Of a stretch of 64,000 nucleotides of DNA, positions 56,608 to 64,000 are shown piece after piece. The stretch lies in the NCBI RefSeq assembly GCF_001942255.1, contig NZ_MKKC01000074.1:1-64000 (forward strand), given 5' to 3'. Origin of the DNA: Nocardiopsis sp. CNR-923. GTDB taxonomy: Bacteria > Actinomycetota > Actinomycetes > Streptosporangiales > Streptosporangiaceae. Numbering within the stretch: position 1 is the stretch's first letter; each line of letters opens with the position of its first letter. The notes below the pieces were generated by a model that searched no databases, was not told the DNA's origin, and saw nothing but the letters and a program-made list of their open reading frames with translations. A program made the translations under genes and the position numbers.

Positions 56608-56887
56608 GTCAGCTCCATGAGTGGTACCGCTGGCGAACCCGCGCGCGGGTGGGGGTTCGGGGGCCCTCCGCGCACGTCGCTCACGGAATGGCGCCTGTGG
56701 GGCGAGGGGTACTCCGCAGACCATACGAGATGTGGGCGCCATATGCCTAATGCCGGGAATATCCACGCAGATCGCGCACATGCCACTGTGACCTGGAGGA
56801 ACGCCGGAACGGCGGTGTTCACCCTACGGAACCGCGGCCCCTCCGGCGAGTCGGCCGCCCGACCAGGCCACCCGGTGCGGGCCCGTG
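56608..56887. other. Intergenic region upstream of the coiled-coil and ArsR genes
   Basis: About 280 bases, divergent promoters. Moderately AT-rich at 56700-56790. No RNA gene seen. Confidence 0.4.
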
Positions 56888-56935
56888 TTGGCCAAGAACT
56901 CTTGGCCAACACCTCTTGGCCAAGAACTCTTGGGC
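56888..56935 (+). promoter_or_regulatory. Array of CTTGGCCAAG palindromes, ArsR operator
   Basis: TTGGCCAAGA and its reverse complement flank AC (56888-56909), forming a perfect 10+2+10 palindrome. After CACC the same unit recurs almost perfectly (56914-56935). Four copies of the CTTGG half-site pair lie within 48 bp, 16 bp before the ArsR-type start. Confidence 0.75.
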
Positions 56936-56950
56936 ATCTACCCTCACACC

Positions 56951-57574
56951 ATGGACACCCCCCACGACACCCCCGTCCCCGACCCCTTCGAGAACGCCGC
57001 GGTCCTGGACGCCCACTCCCTGCGCGGGCTCGCCCACCCCCTGCGCCTGCGCATACTCACGCTGCTCCAGGTCCACGGCCCCGCGACCGGCAAGGCCGTC
57101 TCCGAACACTTCGGCATCGCGTCCGCTTCGGCGAGCTACCACCTGCGCCAGTTGCACGCCCACGGCTTCATCGAGGAGGCGCCCGAGCTCGGCACCCCAC
57201 GGGAACGCTGGTGGCGCGCCCCGCACACGGGCTTCCGCCTGCCCGAACACCTGGACACCGAGGCCCCTGAGCTGAGCACGGCCGTCCGACTCGCCCTGGC
57301 CGCGCGCTGGAGCGAAGACCTCGGAGCGGCCGTCCACCTGTGGTCCTCCCAACCCGAGGGCTGGCGTGAGGCCCAGGTCATGGGCGAGCGCCGCACACAA
57401 CTCACCGTCGACGAGCTCACCGCCCTGCGCGAGGACATCCGCGAGGTCCTCGACCGCTACGCGCGTGAGCCCGGAGAGCGGGCCGACGCCGAGGCACCCG
57501 GCAGCCGTGTCGTACGCGTCCACTTCGCCGCCTTCCCCAGCCCCGACCCGGACGACGCGCGGAACCGGACGTGA
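56951..57574 (+). CDS. ArsR-family (HTH_20-type) transcriptional regulator
   Basis: 207 residues. Winged-helix at about 20-80 (LDAHSLRGLAHPLRLRILTLLQVHGPATGKAVSEHFGIASASASYHLRQLHAHGFIEE) without the ArsR metal-binding Cys box. A C-terminal dimer/ligand region follows (SEDLGAAVHLWSSQPEGWREAQVMGERRTQLTVDELTALREDI). ATG 56951 comes 16 bp after the operator array, so autorepression is very likely. Its TGA overlaps the GTG of the MFS gene (GTGA), a coupled regulator/efflux pair common in actinomycetes. Confidence 0.9.
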   Translation: MDTPHDTPVPDPFENAAVLDAHSLRGLAHPLRLRILTLLQVHGPATGKAVSEHFGIASASASYHLRQLHAHGFIEEAPELGTPRERWWRAPHTGFRLPEHLDTEAPELSTAVRLALAARWSEDLGAAVHLWSSQPEGWREAQVMGERRTQLTVDELTALREDIREVLDRYAREPGERADAEAPGSRVVRVHFAAFPSPDPDDARNRT

Positions 57575-58815
57575 GCCGCCGCGCCCTGGTCGGTCTGGTC
57601 AGCGCGGAGGCCCTCGCGCTCACCGGCACCCGGATCAGCCTCGTCGCCGTCCCCTGGTTCGTCCTGGAGACCACCGACAGCCCCGCCCACATGGGTCTGG
57701 TCACGCTCTTCGAGATGGGCGCCTACACGCTCGCCCGCCTGTTCGGCGGACCGGCGCTCGACCGCGTCGGCCAACGAGCGGTCAGCGTCCGTCTGGACCT
57801 GGTGGCCGCCGCGGCACTCCTGCCCATCCCCCTCCTGCACGGCGGCGGGCTGCTGCCCTTCCCCCTGCTGTTGGCGCTCGTGACGGTGGTCGGCCTGGCC
57901 ACCGGCCCCTCCGAGTCCGCCAAGGTCTCCATGGCTCCGTCCGTCGCCGCCGCCACGGGGACCCGTCTGGAGCGCGTCACCGCCCTGACCGGGACCGTGG
58001 ACCGGCTCTCCCAGAGCGTCGGACCGGTGGCCGCCGGGGCCCTCGTCGGGCTCCTGGGCGCCCTGTCCGCACTGCTGCTGACCGGCACGCTCATGATCCT
58101 GGCGTCGGCGGTCCTCGCCGCGCTGGCCCCGCGTACGCGCCCGGGAGGCGACGCCGACGCAGAAGGCGGCTACCCGGCCCGCCTGCACGCGGGTTGGAGT
58201 GCGGTATGGGGCGACCGGACGCTGCGGGTCCTCGTCGTCATGATCATGGTGACCAACCTGATCGACACGGCGGTGATGACGATCGCGCTTCCCCTGTGGG
58301 TGCGCGGGCACGGCCTCGGGCCCGAGGCCGTGGGGCTCGTGGCAGGGGTGCTGGGCGGCGGCTCGGTCCTCGGTTCGCTGGTCGCGGTCGGGGTGGGCCA
58401 TCGGCTGCCGCGCGGGTTGACCCTCTTCGGCGCGCTCGCGCTCACCGGCCCGCCGCGCATTCTGGTGCTGGCCCTGGACACACCGCTCTGGCTGACCGTG
58501 GCCGTGTGGGGCGTGGCCGGGCTCGGCGGCGGGCTCGTCAACCCGATCCTGGCCGCCGTCGTCTTCGAACGACTGCCCGCACACCTGGTCGGACGTGGAA
58601 CAGCCATGGTGGGCGCCCTGACCCGGCTCGCCGCGCCGGTCGGCGCTCCGGTGGTCGGCGCGGCCATCGCCCTGCTCGGGATCTCCCCCGTCCTCCTGGT
58701 GTGCTCTGTCGTCTACGGCGCCGTGGTCACACTCTCGGCGTTCGGTCCGCGCACGCCGCCACCCGGTGGTGGGAGAGGGTCGTGGACCCGACCGGGGAGG
58801 CCGCGCATGCGCTGA
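57571..58815 (+). CDS. Major facilitator superfamily efflux transporter
   Basis: 414 residues, 12 helices of the tetracycline/macrolide-efflux-like DHA group. Helix 1 reads LVSAEALALTGTRISLVAVPWFVLETTDS, loop 2-3 FGGPALDRVGQRAVSVRLDLV, and the second half starts WGDRTLRVLVVMIMVTNLID. GTG 57571 overlaps the ArsR stop. The last 25 residues are Gly/Pro/Arg-rich. Probably exports a toxic compound that the ArsR-type protein senses; the substrate is unknown. Confidence 0.9.
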   Translation: MSRRALVGLVSAEALALTGTRISLVAVPWFVLETTDSPAHMGLVTLFEMGAYTLARLFGGPALDRVGQRAVSVRLDLVAAAALLPIPLLHGGGLLPFPLLLALVTVVGLATGPSESAKVSMAPSVAAATGTRLERVTALTGTVDRLSQSVGPVAAGALVGLLGALSALLLTGTLMILASAVLAALAPRTRPGGDADAEGGYPARLHAGWSAVWGDRTLRVLVVMIMVTNLIDTAVMTIALPLWVRGHGLGPEAVGLVAGVLGGGSVLGSLVAVGVGHRLPRGLTLFGALALTGPPRILVLALDTPLWLTVAVWGVAGLGGGLVNPILAAVVFERLPAHLVGRGTAMVGALTRLAAPVGAPVVGAAIALLGISPVLLVCSVVYGAVVTLSAFGPRTPPPGGGRGSWTRPGRPRMR

Positions 58816-58969
58816 GTCCCGTCGCCCGCACCGTCGGTTGGCTCACATCGGTGCGGGTGGGTCGCAGGAGGCGGATTCCCGATCCGTGCCGAAGCGACCG
58901 CACCGCCGGCCGCACCGTGTGTCGAGCCGCACGCCCGACCATCGCCGTGGTCGACCTCGTCTTCCGTGG

Positions 58970-59755
58970 TCAGGCCCGTGTGGTGACGCGGATCTTGGAC
59001 TGGCCGTGCGGCCGTTCCTCCCAGTCCTCCATCAACCGGGCGGCGAGCCCGTGCCGCTCCGCCAGGGAGAGCAGCGTGCCCGTCCGGTAGTAGAAGTCCT
59101 CCCGCAGGACGTGGTGCTCCGTCCCCTCGGTGCGGTCGAAGGTGAAGTCGAAGAAGCCGCCGGGAGCGAGGACGCGTCCCACGTGGGCCAGGCACTGGTC
59201 GATCACCTCGATGGGCGAGTGCGAGAAGACGCTGTGCGCGTGTACCACGTCGAAGTGGTTGTCGGGCAGGAAGTCGAAGGTGAGGTCCCGTGTGACGGTC
59301 AGGTGGGGCAGCTTGGCCTGGAGCCCGTGTTCGACCAGTGCCTTCTTGGCCTCGATCATGATGTCGGGGGAGATGTCGATCCCGTAGTAGCCGCCCTCGT
59401 CCAGGTAGGCGATGATGTGCCATCCGGCCCTCAGGTTCCCACAACCGATGTCCAGTAGCCGGTGTTCCGGCCGCAGCCCGTGCTCGACCAGGTAGTCGAA
59501 CTGCATCCTGCCCAGTGCGAGCCACCGCTCCTGGCTGTGGCTGCCCACGGCCGCCTTCGGATCGCGTGCGGTGTCGGAGGCCATCACCGCCCGGTAGTAG
59601 GCGATGTGGTCCCGGTGGATCAGCCTGAGGCGCAGGTCCCGTGCGCCACGCCGCGCGTAGGGCAGGATCCGGTTCGGATGGCGCACCGCGTAGCGGATCC
59701 TGTGAACCCAGGACGCGCGGTTCGCGCGCAGGGAGGCGGCTGTCCTCGTCGACAT
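58970..59755 (-). CDS. Class I SAM-dependent methyltransferase
   Basis: 261 residues. SAM motif I LLDIGCGNLRAGWHIIAYL, then GIDISPDIM, FDVVHAHSVFSHSPIEVIDQCLAHVGRVLAPGGFFDFTFDR (motifs II-III). A basic N-terminus of about 60 residues (HPNRILPYARRGARDLRLRLIHRDHIAYYRAV) precedes the fold and may touch the substrate or membrane. ATG 59755 follows AAAGGG. Divergent from the peptide locus across 690 bp. Substrate unknown; its relation to the neighbouring biosynthetic genes is open. Confidence 0.88.
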   Translation of the reverse strand: MSTRTAASLRANRASWVHRIRYAVRHPNRILPYARRGARDLRLRLIHRDHIAYYRAVMASDTARDPKAAVGSHSQERWLALGRMQFDYLVEHGLRPEHRLLDIGCGNLRAGWHIIAYLDEGGYYGIDISPDIMIEAKKALVEHGLQAKLPHLTVTRDLTFDFLPDNHFDVVHAHSVFSHSPIEVIDQCLAHVGRVLAPGGFFDFTFDRTEGTEHHVLREDFYYRTGTLLSLAERHGLAARLMEDWEERPHGQSKIRVTTRA

Positions 59756-60358
59756 GTGCGCCCTTTCCGTTCGTGGTCGAAGTGCCACATCGCGTACGTC
59801 ACCTCGGTTATAACGGGTGACGGGTTCGCCGCCGGGGACGCCCGGCCGCCCTCGGGTGTCGCGGGGACGGCGCCGGGTTCGACTCCCCGAAGGCTCTGGT
59901 GTCGTCGAAGGCGCACGGATGACCCTCGGGCCACGGGGGGTGAGCGGTCGCGCGGGTGAGGCGGAGGACGGGAGTGGAGCGCGAGGGGTGGTCGCGGCGA
60001 GCATGCGGCCTCGTACACCGTGGCGCCTCGACAACTCCGTGATCCTTTGGGTCCGTACCGGTTCTCGCGCGCCAGGGTCCGATCGTTGCCACGCACTCAG
60101 CTCAGGTCCGGCATTCGCGTGCTCACGGGCGAACTCAGACGACTCCGGAGTCATGGGCTGACGCCAGAGCCCGACGGATAACCGAGTTGAGTCACGTTCG
60201 CATAACAGGGACGCAAGGTGTTTGGTTTCGCCCAAACATACTGAGGGATCGCGACGACTTGGAGTTTCGAATTCCGGCATTGACCTGGCGGTTCTTCGAC
60301 GACCCTCACCAGTTTGGATGCACGCAACTTCCATCACTGTCCGAATGTGGCCAGATCC
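59756..60358. other. Long intergenic region before the RiPP-like locus
   Basis: About 600 bases. A TATAAC hexamer near 59808-59813 on the minus strand could serve the methyltransferase gene. From about 60180 the GC content falls clearly below the rest of the window. A plus-strand open frame at 60187-60528 has no ribosome site or codon bias and overlaps the promoter, so I do not accept it. Confidence 0.45.
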
Positions 60359-60387
60359 TTGACCGAAGATGGTTCCCATCATATTTT
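60359..60387 (+). promoter_or_regulatory. Sigma70-type promoter of the RiPP-like locus
   Basis: TTGACC (60359-60364), a 17-bp spacer and TATTTT (60382-60387). Transcription should start near 60394, leaving a leader of about 53 nt before the methyltransferase ATG. Confidence 0.7.
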
Positions 60388-60446
60388 TTACCCAATCGCC
60401 TGCAGGTTGAACTTGGAGGTCGAAGATTTCCTCTCATCCCCCCTCA

Positions 60447-61229
60447 ATGTCCCCGCTGGAAGCCTATGAAAGGCTTGCCGGCCAATATGACGCGACATCG
60501 AGAACTTCCGACTACTACCGTTGGATGAATCTTTTCAGCGATCTCCTGAAAGAATTCGGCACCCCCGGAGAACGGCTGGTCGACCTCGGCTGCGGCACCG
60601 GCAACAGCTCCGTGGAACTCCAGAAGTGCGGATACAGGGTCACCGGCGTCGACCTCTCTCCCGCGATGGTGTCGGCCGCTGAGGGAAAAGAGGAGATGCA
60701 GGAGATCGATTTTTTCGTGGGAGGCTTGGCCGATCTTCCCCTCCCGTCTGCGAAATTTGATGCCGCGATCTCCGCAGGCGAGGTGTTCCACTACATCTCC
60801 GGGGACGAGGAGCTGGACGCCGCTTTCGCCGAGGCCGCGCGGGTACTGGCTCCCAACGGCCTTCTGATCGTGGAAGTGAACACCGAACTAGCCTTCCGTG
60901 TGCTCTCCCAGGCTCCCAACATCCGCAGTTCCGACGACGGGTTCATCTGCTTCTCACCGCTGGCGCCGGCCGGCTTCTCCCCCGGCGGGACCATCGACCT
61001 GAAGGTGGACTCCTTCGCGCGGGTGGAGGGTGACCTCTGGTCGCGCTCCGTCACACGGCACCGGCTGCGCCACCTGACCCATGAGCGGATCCTCGAAGGC
61101 ATCGTCTCCGCCGGTCTGGAGTTCGTCTCCGTCCGAGGTTTCCACGGAGGGGCTCTGGAGGACGGTCTGGACAACGGAAGACACCCCAAGGCTCTGTACG
61201 TCGCCCGACGTGCAGACTCCGTGGTCTAA
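60447..61229 (+). CDS. Class I SAM-dependent methyltransferase of the RiPP-like locus
   Basis: 260 residues. SAM motif I RLVDLGCGTGNSSVELQ, GVDLSPAMVSAAEGKE, FDAAISAGEVFHYISGDEELDAAFAEAARVLAPNGLLIVEVN (motifs II/III). The C-terminal part (RVEGDLWSRSVTRHRLRHLTHERILEGIVSAGLEFVSVRGF) resembles the small-molecule/peptide-modifying group. The ribosome site before ATG 60447 is weak (GGAGG lies 28 nt away). It is the first gene after the promoter, 51 nt before the small peptide gene. N- or O-methylation of the peptide is an inference. Base composition is lower in GC at its 5' end than in the surrounding chromosome. Confidence 0.85.
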   Translation: MSPLEAYERLAGQYDATSRTSDYYRWMNLFSDLLKEFGTPGERLVDLGCGTGNSSVELQKCGYRVTGVDLSPAMVSAAEGKEEMQEIDFFVGGLADLPLPSAKFDAAISAGEVFHYISGDEELDAAFAEAARVLAPNGLLIVEVNTELAFRVLSQAPNIRSSDDGFICFSPLAPAGFSPGGTIDLKVDSFARVEGDLWSRSVTRHRLRHLTHERILEGIVSAGLEFVSVRGFHGGALEDGLDNGRHPKALYVARRADSVV

Positions 61230-61280
61230 CCGCGGAAATCCCCCCGTTGGAGCTGGCCTCCAGCAGCTAAGGAGAAGGCC

Positions 61281-61340
61281 ATGATCAAGGTCGAACCCGT
61301 CGAAGAGCTGACCATCATCATCGTGTTCAGCGCCAGCTAG
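61281..61340 (+). CDS. 19-residue putative RiPP precursor peptide
   Basis: Encodes MIKVEPVEELTIIIVFSAS. ATG 61281 follows AAGGAG by 6 nt, as good a ribosome site as any in the window. The acidic first half (EPVEEL) could be a minimal leader bound by the recognition-like domain of the SagB-type enzyme; TIIIVFSAS would be the core, with Thr and Ser as modifiable residues. There is no Cys, so thiazoles and lanthionines are excluded, while oxazole-type or dehydro chemistry is possible. A strong hairpin with a T-tail follows 10 nt later, as is common between a highly expressed precursor and its enzymes. The role is inferred from position and signals, not homology. Confidence 0.65.
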   Translation: MIKVEPVEELTIIIVFSAS

Positions 61341-61350
61341 CATGCGGCCA

Positions 61351-61390
61351 GAGGAGGTCGGTCCCCGAGCGGGGCCGACCTCCTCGTTTT
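61351..61390 (+). terminator. Strong hairpin with T-tail between the peptide gene and the SagB-type gene
   Basis: GAGGAGGTCGG (61351-61361) pairs exactly with CCGACCTCCTC (61375-61385), extended by CCCC/GGGG with one bulged T and loop GAGC, followed by GTTTT. Likely a partial terminator giving more peptide mRNA than enzyme mRNA. Confidence 0.85.
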
Positions 61391-61406
61391 CACAGGGAGC
61401 AGTACT

Positions 61407-62522
61407 TTGAAGTACAGGTCAGCAGAGCATGTCGAATGCTACTGGGATGCATCTGGTTTCTACGCAAAGAACCCTGTAACGAAGGTAAAAATCAGCACCG
61501 ACCCGGTCACCGCGAGCGTTCTCTACAGCTTTTCTGAGTCGCGATCCGTGTCTGACGTGGCACAGGAACTGGGGTTGGATGAAAACGTCCTGGAAAGTGC
61601 GGTGACATCCCTCTCATCGCTCGGGTTCCTTAAATCCGAGGAACAGGGTGAGGCCGAAAATGACACAGGGGGATTCGACGCCTGGGCACCTTGGGGAAAG
61701 GAAGGACTATCCTTCCATTTCTCCACCAGGGACGCACCTTTCACAGAGAGCACCGACGAGGTTCGGGAGGAGATCACGAAAGACCCGTCACCTCCCATTT
61801 TCAAGGAATACAAGAATGCGGACAGGATTTTTCTCCCCCGGCACCAGAAGGATCCCGGCCACTCCTACCAGGAAGTCCTCTACCGGAGGAGAACCCATCG
61901 GGACTTCGTTGGCGCGCCTGTCGGACGGGAGGTCTTCTCGACCCTCATGGCGATGACCTTCGGAGTGAAGGACTTTATCGACGCCAAGCAGTTCGGCGCG
62001 CTCATGGTGCGAACCAGCCCCGCCGGTGGCGCCCGTCACGAACTGGAGGCGTACACGGTCGTCACCGGCGTGGCCGGGATCGCTCCGGGGATCTACCACT
62101 ACAACGTCCGGGAGCATTCCCTGGAGCTGCTCCGGGAGGGTGAGTTCCGGGACGGTTTGACCCGTGCGTGCGACGCGCAGTCAGGCGTGGGTGAGGCGCC
62201 CTTCTCCGTGGTCCTGACTTCGGTCGTCGCACGCCTGAGCTTCAAGTACCGGCACCCTCGCGCCTATCGGGTCATGTTGATGAACGCCGGGCACCTCGGC
62301 CAGACCTTTGCCCTGACGGCGACGGCACTGGGGCTCGGCCCCTTCCAGACCGCGGCCTTCAACGACTCGGCCGTCGAGGGGCTGCTGGGCGTCGACGGGG
62401 TCCGGGAGACCGCCCTGTACGTCCTCTCCGCCGGTGTCCCCGCCGTGGACGTCAACGGGGACCCGGTTCTCTCCCATCCGCCGATGAGTCTGGAGGGCTC
62501 CCGGAAGGCCAGGTTCGAATAG
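61407..62522 (+). CDS. SagB-type flavin-dependent dehydrogenase with N-terminal recognition-like domain
   Basis: 371 residues. TTG 61407 has AGGGAG 6-7 nt upstream. Residues about 1-90 (KVKISTDPVTASVLYSFSESRSVSDVAQELGLDENVLESAVTSLSSLGFL) look like a PqqD/RRE-type winged helix that could bind a peptide leader. The nitroreductase-fold domain follows: YRRRTHRDFVG, TSPAGGARHELEAYTVV, GIYHYNVREHSLELL, the Lys-Tyr pair of azoline oxidases (Lys280-Tyr281 in SFKYRHPRAYRVMLMNAGHLGQ), ALGLGPFQTAAFND and LYVLSAGVP. In known pathways this enzyme oxidises azolines made by a YcaO cyclodehydratase, but no YcaO gene is seen here. The FMN oxidation substrate is therefore open. Confidence 0.88.
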   Translation: MKYRSAEHVECYWDASGFYAKNPVTKVKISTDPVTASVLYSFSESRSVSDVAQELGLDENVLESAVTSLSSLGFLKSEEQGEAENDTGGFDAWAPWGKEGLSFHFSTRDAPFTESTDEVREEITKDPSPPIFKEYKNADRIFLPRHQKDPGHSYQEVLYRRRTHRDFVGAPVGREVFSTLMAMTFGVKDFIDAKQFGALMVRTSPAGGARHELEAYTVVTGVAGIAPGIYHYNVREHSLELLREGEFRDGLTRACDAQSGVGEAPFSVVLTSVVARLSFKYRHPRAYRVMLMNAGHLGQTFALTATALGLGPFQTAAFNDSAVEGLLGVDGVRETALYVLSAGVPAVDVNGDPVLSHPPMSLEGSRKARFE

Positions 62523-62526
62523 GCGC

Positions 62527-63798
62527 ATGGACATCGACTCCTCGCACGCCGAGGACGATTCGCCGACGGCGGGGTTGGGGGGAGCCTTCCACCGCTTCTG
62601 GGTCGCGCACACGTCGGCCAACCTCGGCGACGGCGTCCTGTTGACCCTCTTCCCGCTCATGGCCGCTGCCCTGACCTCCGACCCCCTCGCGGTCTCGATG
62701 CTGACCGTGGCGGCCTACACTCCCTGGCTGCTGTTCGGCCTCCACGCCGGGGCGCTGATCGACCGGATCGACAAGCGCCAAGCCATGGTGGTCGGCAACG
62801 TCCTGCGATGCGCACTGCTCGGTGTACTGGCGGTGGTCTCCTGGTTCGGTCCGGTCCCCGTCTGGGGATTGTGCCTCTTCGTCTTCGCCCTCGCGGTCTG
62901 CGAGGTCTTCCACGACGGCTCAGCCCGGGCGCTGCTCCCCGCGCTGGTCGCACGGAGTCTCCTGATCACCGCCAACAGCCGCCTACAGGGGACCCGTGTG
63001 GTGGCCTCGGATTTCCTCGGCGGCCCGCTCGCGGGGCTGCTGTTCTCCCTATCCGCGGGAACAGCGCTCCTGTTCAACGCGGGGGCCTACCTGGTGGGGG
63101 CGCTGTTCCTGCTCTCCGTGCCCGCCGTGGCCCGTTCCCCCGGAGGGGGGAGGAAGGACCGAGGCGAGCGGGCACCGGAATCGGAGCACTCCTCACTGAC
63201 CCGCGAGGCGCTGGACGGGCTCCGGTTCGTCAGGAACGACCGCGTCCAACGGGGCTTCGCCGTGGCCGCGGCCGTCTCCGGGTTCGCCACCGGCGGGGTG
63301 TCGGCCATCCTGGTGCTCTACGTCACCCGGACTCTCGGCGTCGCGGAAGCACTGTTCGGGGTCTACACGATGCTGTCCGCGGTGGGCGCGCTCGCCGCCT
63401 CGATCCTGTGTGCTCCGTTGGGGCGGTGGTGCGGCCACGGTCCTCTGCTCATCGTCGCCCACGTTCTCGGAGGAGGGGTCCTGCTGGCCATGGGACTGTT
63501 ACCCAACGTCGTCGTGGGCGCCGTCGCACTCGGTGTCTTCGGATTCGCGGCGACGACGATCTCCGTCAGCGCCGTCTCCATCCTTCAGGCGGTGACGCCG
63601 GAGCCGATTCTGGGGCGCGCGTCCATGGCCCGTATGCTCCTCGCCCAGGCCTCCGTTCTCCTGGGGGTCTTCGCCGGCGGCCTGTTGGGAGGGTTCGGAC
63701 TTCACACGCCGTTCGTCGCCGGAGGGGCCCTGCTCCTGGCGGCGCCTGTGGGGTTCGGCCGTGTGTTCCGGGCGGGAGCGGAGCGCGCCGCGGTGTGA
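62527..63798 (+). CDS. Major facilitator superfamily exporter of the RiPP-like locus
   Basis: 423 residues, 12 helices of the DHA/enterobactin-exporter-like group. Helix 1 reads FHRFWVAHTSANLGDGVLLTLFPLMAAALTSDPLAVSML; loop 2-3 LIDRIDKRQAMVVGNVLR; the second half opens VQRGFAVAAAVSGFATGGVSAILVLYVTRTLG. A central polar linker (SPGGGRKDRGERAPESEHSS) separates the halves. ATG 62527 begins 4 nt after the SagB-type stop, so co-translation is near certain. Expected to export the mature product and so give self-protection. No ribosome site of its own other than GGAGG-like bases in the preceding gene. Confidence 0.9.
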   Translation: MDIDSSHAEDDSPTAGLGGAFHRFWVAHTSANLGDGVLLTLFPLMAAALTSDPLAVSMLTVAAYTPWLLFGLHAGALIDRIDKRQAMVVGNVLRCALLGVLAVVSWFGPVPVWGLCLFVFALAVCEVFHDGSARALLPALVARSLLITANSRLQGTRVVASDFLGGPLAGLLFSLSAGTALLFNAGAYLVGALFLLSVPAVARSPGGGRKDRGERAPESEHSSLTREALDGLRFVRNDRVQRGFAVAAAVSGFATGGVSAILVLYVTRTLGVAEALFGVYTMLSAVGALAASILCAPLGRWCGHGPLLIVAHVLGGGVLLAMGLLPNVVVGAVALGVFGFAATTISVSAVSILQAVTPEPILGRASMARMLLAQASVLLGVFAGGLLGGFGLHTPFVAGGALLLAAPVGFGRVFRAGAERAAV

Positions 63799-64000
63799 CC
63801 GGCTCCCGGCCAGGTTCGGCGCGACCCCTCCAGTGCCCCTCCGCGCCCTCGGCGCTCAGGTCGCGGCTCCACTTCGCCGTGCGACACGTCTTGGCGGGGC
63901 TCTCCCGGTTCCCGCGGCGGGCGGCGGGGGCTCGGTCAGAGCCCGTGGAGAGCAAGTCGCGGTCCCCACGGCGTCCGGCGTGGTCTGGCTCCCATCGGGA
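63799..64000. other. Right end of window, no supported gene
   Basis: About 200 GC-rich bases. A minus-strand open frame exists but shows no recognisable sequence and its start is unsupported; it may be the end of a gene lying outside. Confidence 0.3.

Noticed and set aside
60187-60528. Open frame of 113 codons before the peptide locus
   Set aside because: TTG start without ribosome site, no third-position GC bias, overlaps the -35/-10 promoter and the methyltransferase start in another frame.
63566-63955. Minus-strand frame at the right edge
   Set aside because: Antisense to the exporter over much of its length, low-complexity Arg/Pro/Gly content, no ribosome site.

Overview
The window is very GC-rich, with gene after gene using G/C third positions, GTG/TTG starts and strong GGAGG ribosome sites. 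Together with a RamB/aceA pair, a 6C-type small RNA, MocR/YczE, PucR, LCP and dodecin genes, this points to a filamentous actinomycete. A Nocardiopsis-like member of the Streptosporangiales is my best guess, from gene content only. One tRNA (Pro, GGG) is present. There is no rRNA, CRISPR array or intact transposase.

Layout. 0-10.6 kb: a truncated secreted protein with a Gln-X tail, an acyl-CoA dehydrogenase, ramB divergent from aceA (glyoxylate shunt), a CPBP protease, an MFS carrier divergent from a GntR regulator, an RraA-like protein and a double-HTH Lrp regulator. 11-16.7 kb: LCP cell-wall protein, a membrane-anchored M15-like protein, dodecin, 6C RNA, a MobA-like protein and a membrane/coiled-coil protein. 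16.8-19.8 kb: moaA-archease-rtcB on the minus strand (molybdopterin, RNA ligation). 20-26.4 kb: lipase, MocR/YczE, a GH15 trehalase-like enzyme and ung. 26.5-30.7 kb: a bacterial NLR-like NACHT NTPase convergent with a sirtuin. 30.9-38.2 kb: sulfotransferase, RidA, aldo/keto reductase, PucR-P450, Dps and HbpS-like protein. 38.3-42.2 kb: a sulfonate/nitrate-type ABC transporter and an orphan MetQ. 42.6-49 kb: aldo/keto reductase, CGNR regulator, SDR and PrsW. 48.3-50.6 kb: folP2, a LigB-like gene and a RibD-like gene in one operon. 50.7-55.5 kb: a decayed zone with an MDR enzyme, carotenoid oxygenase remnant, two micro-ORFs behind a TetR gene, tRNA-Pro and an integrase relic. 55.6-58.8 kb: a secreted coiled-coil protein and an ArsR/MFS pair. 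58.9-64 kb: a stand-alone methyltransferase and then a compact RiPP-like locus.

The most interesting locus is 60.36-63.8 kb. A strong sigma70-type promoter precedes a SAM methyltransferase, a 19-residue peptide gene with a perfect ribosome site, a strong hairpin terminator with a T-tail, a SagB-type flavin dehydrogenase with an N-terminal recognition-like domain, and an MFS exporter. This has the architecture of a minimal ribosomal-peptide pathway, but it lacks a YcaO cyclodehydratase, a lanthipeptide synthetase or a radical-SAM maturase.

A second striking property is that about 24 frame breaks fall between 5.5 and 55.5 kb. In nearly every case gene length is restored to a multiple of three by adding one base per break. 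Where the site can be pinpointed it is a lost G or C in a short G/C run. This deletion-only pattern looks more like a sequence/consensus artefact than mass pseudogenisation. I therefore annotate these genes across the break. Truly truncated remnants are listed as pseudogenes.
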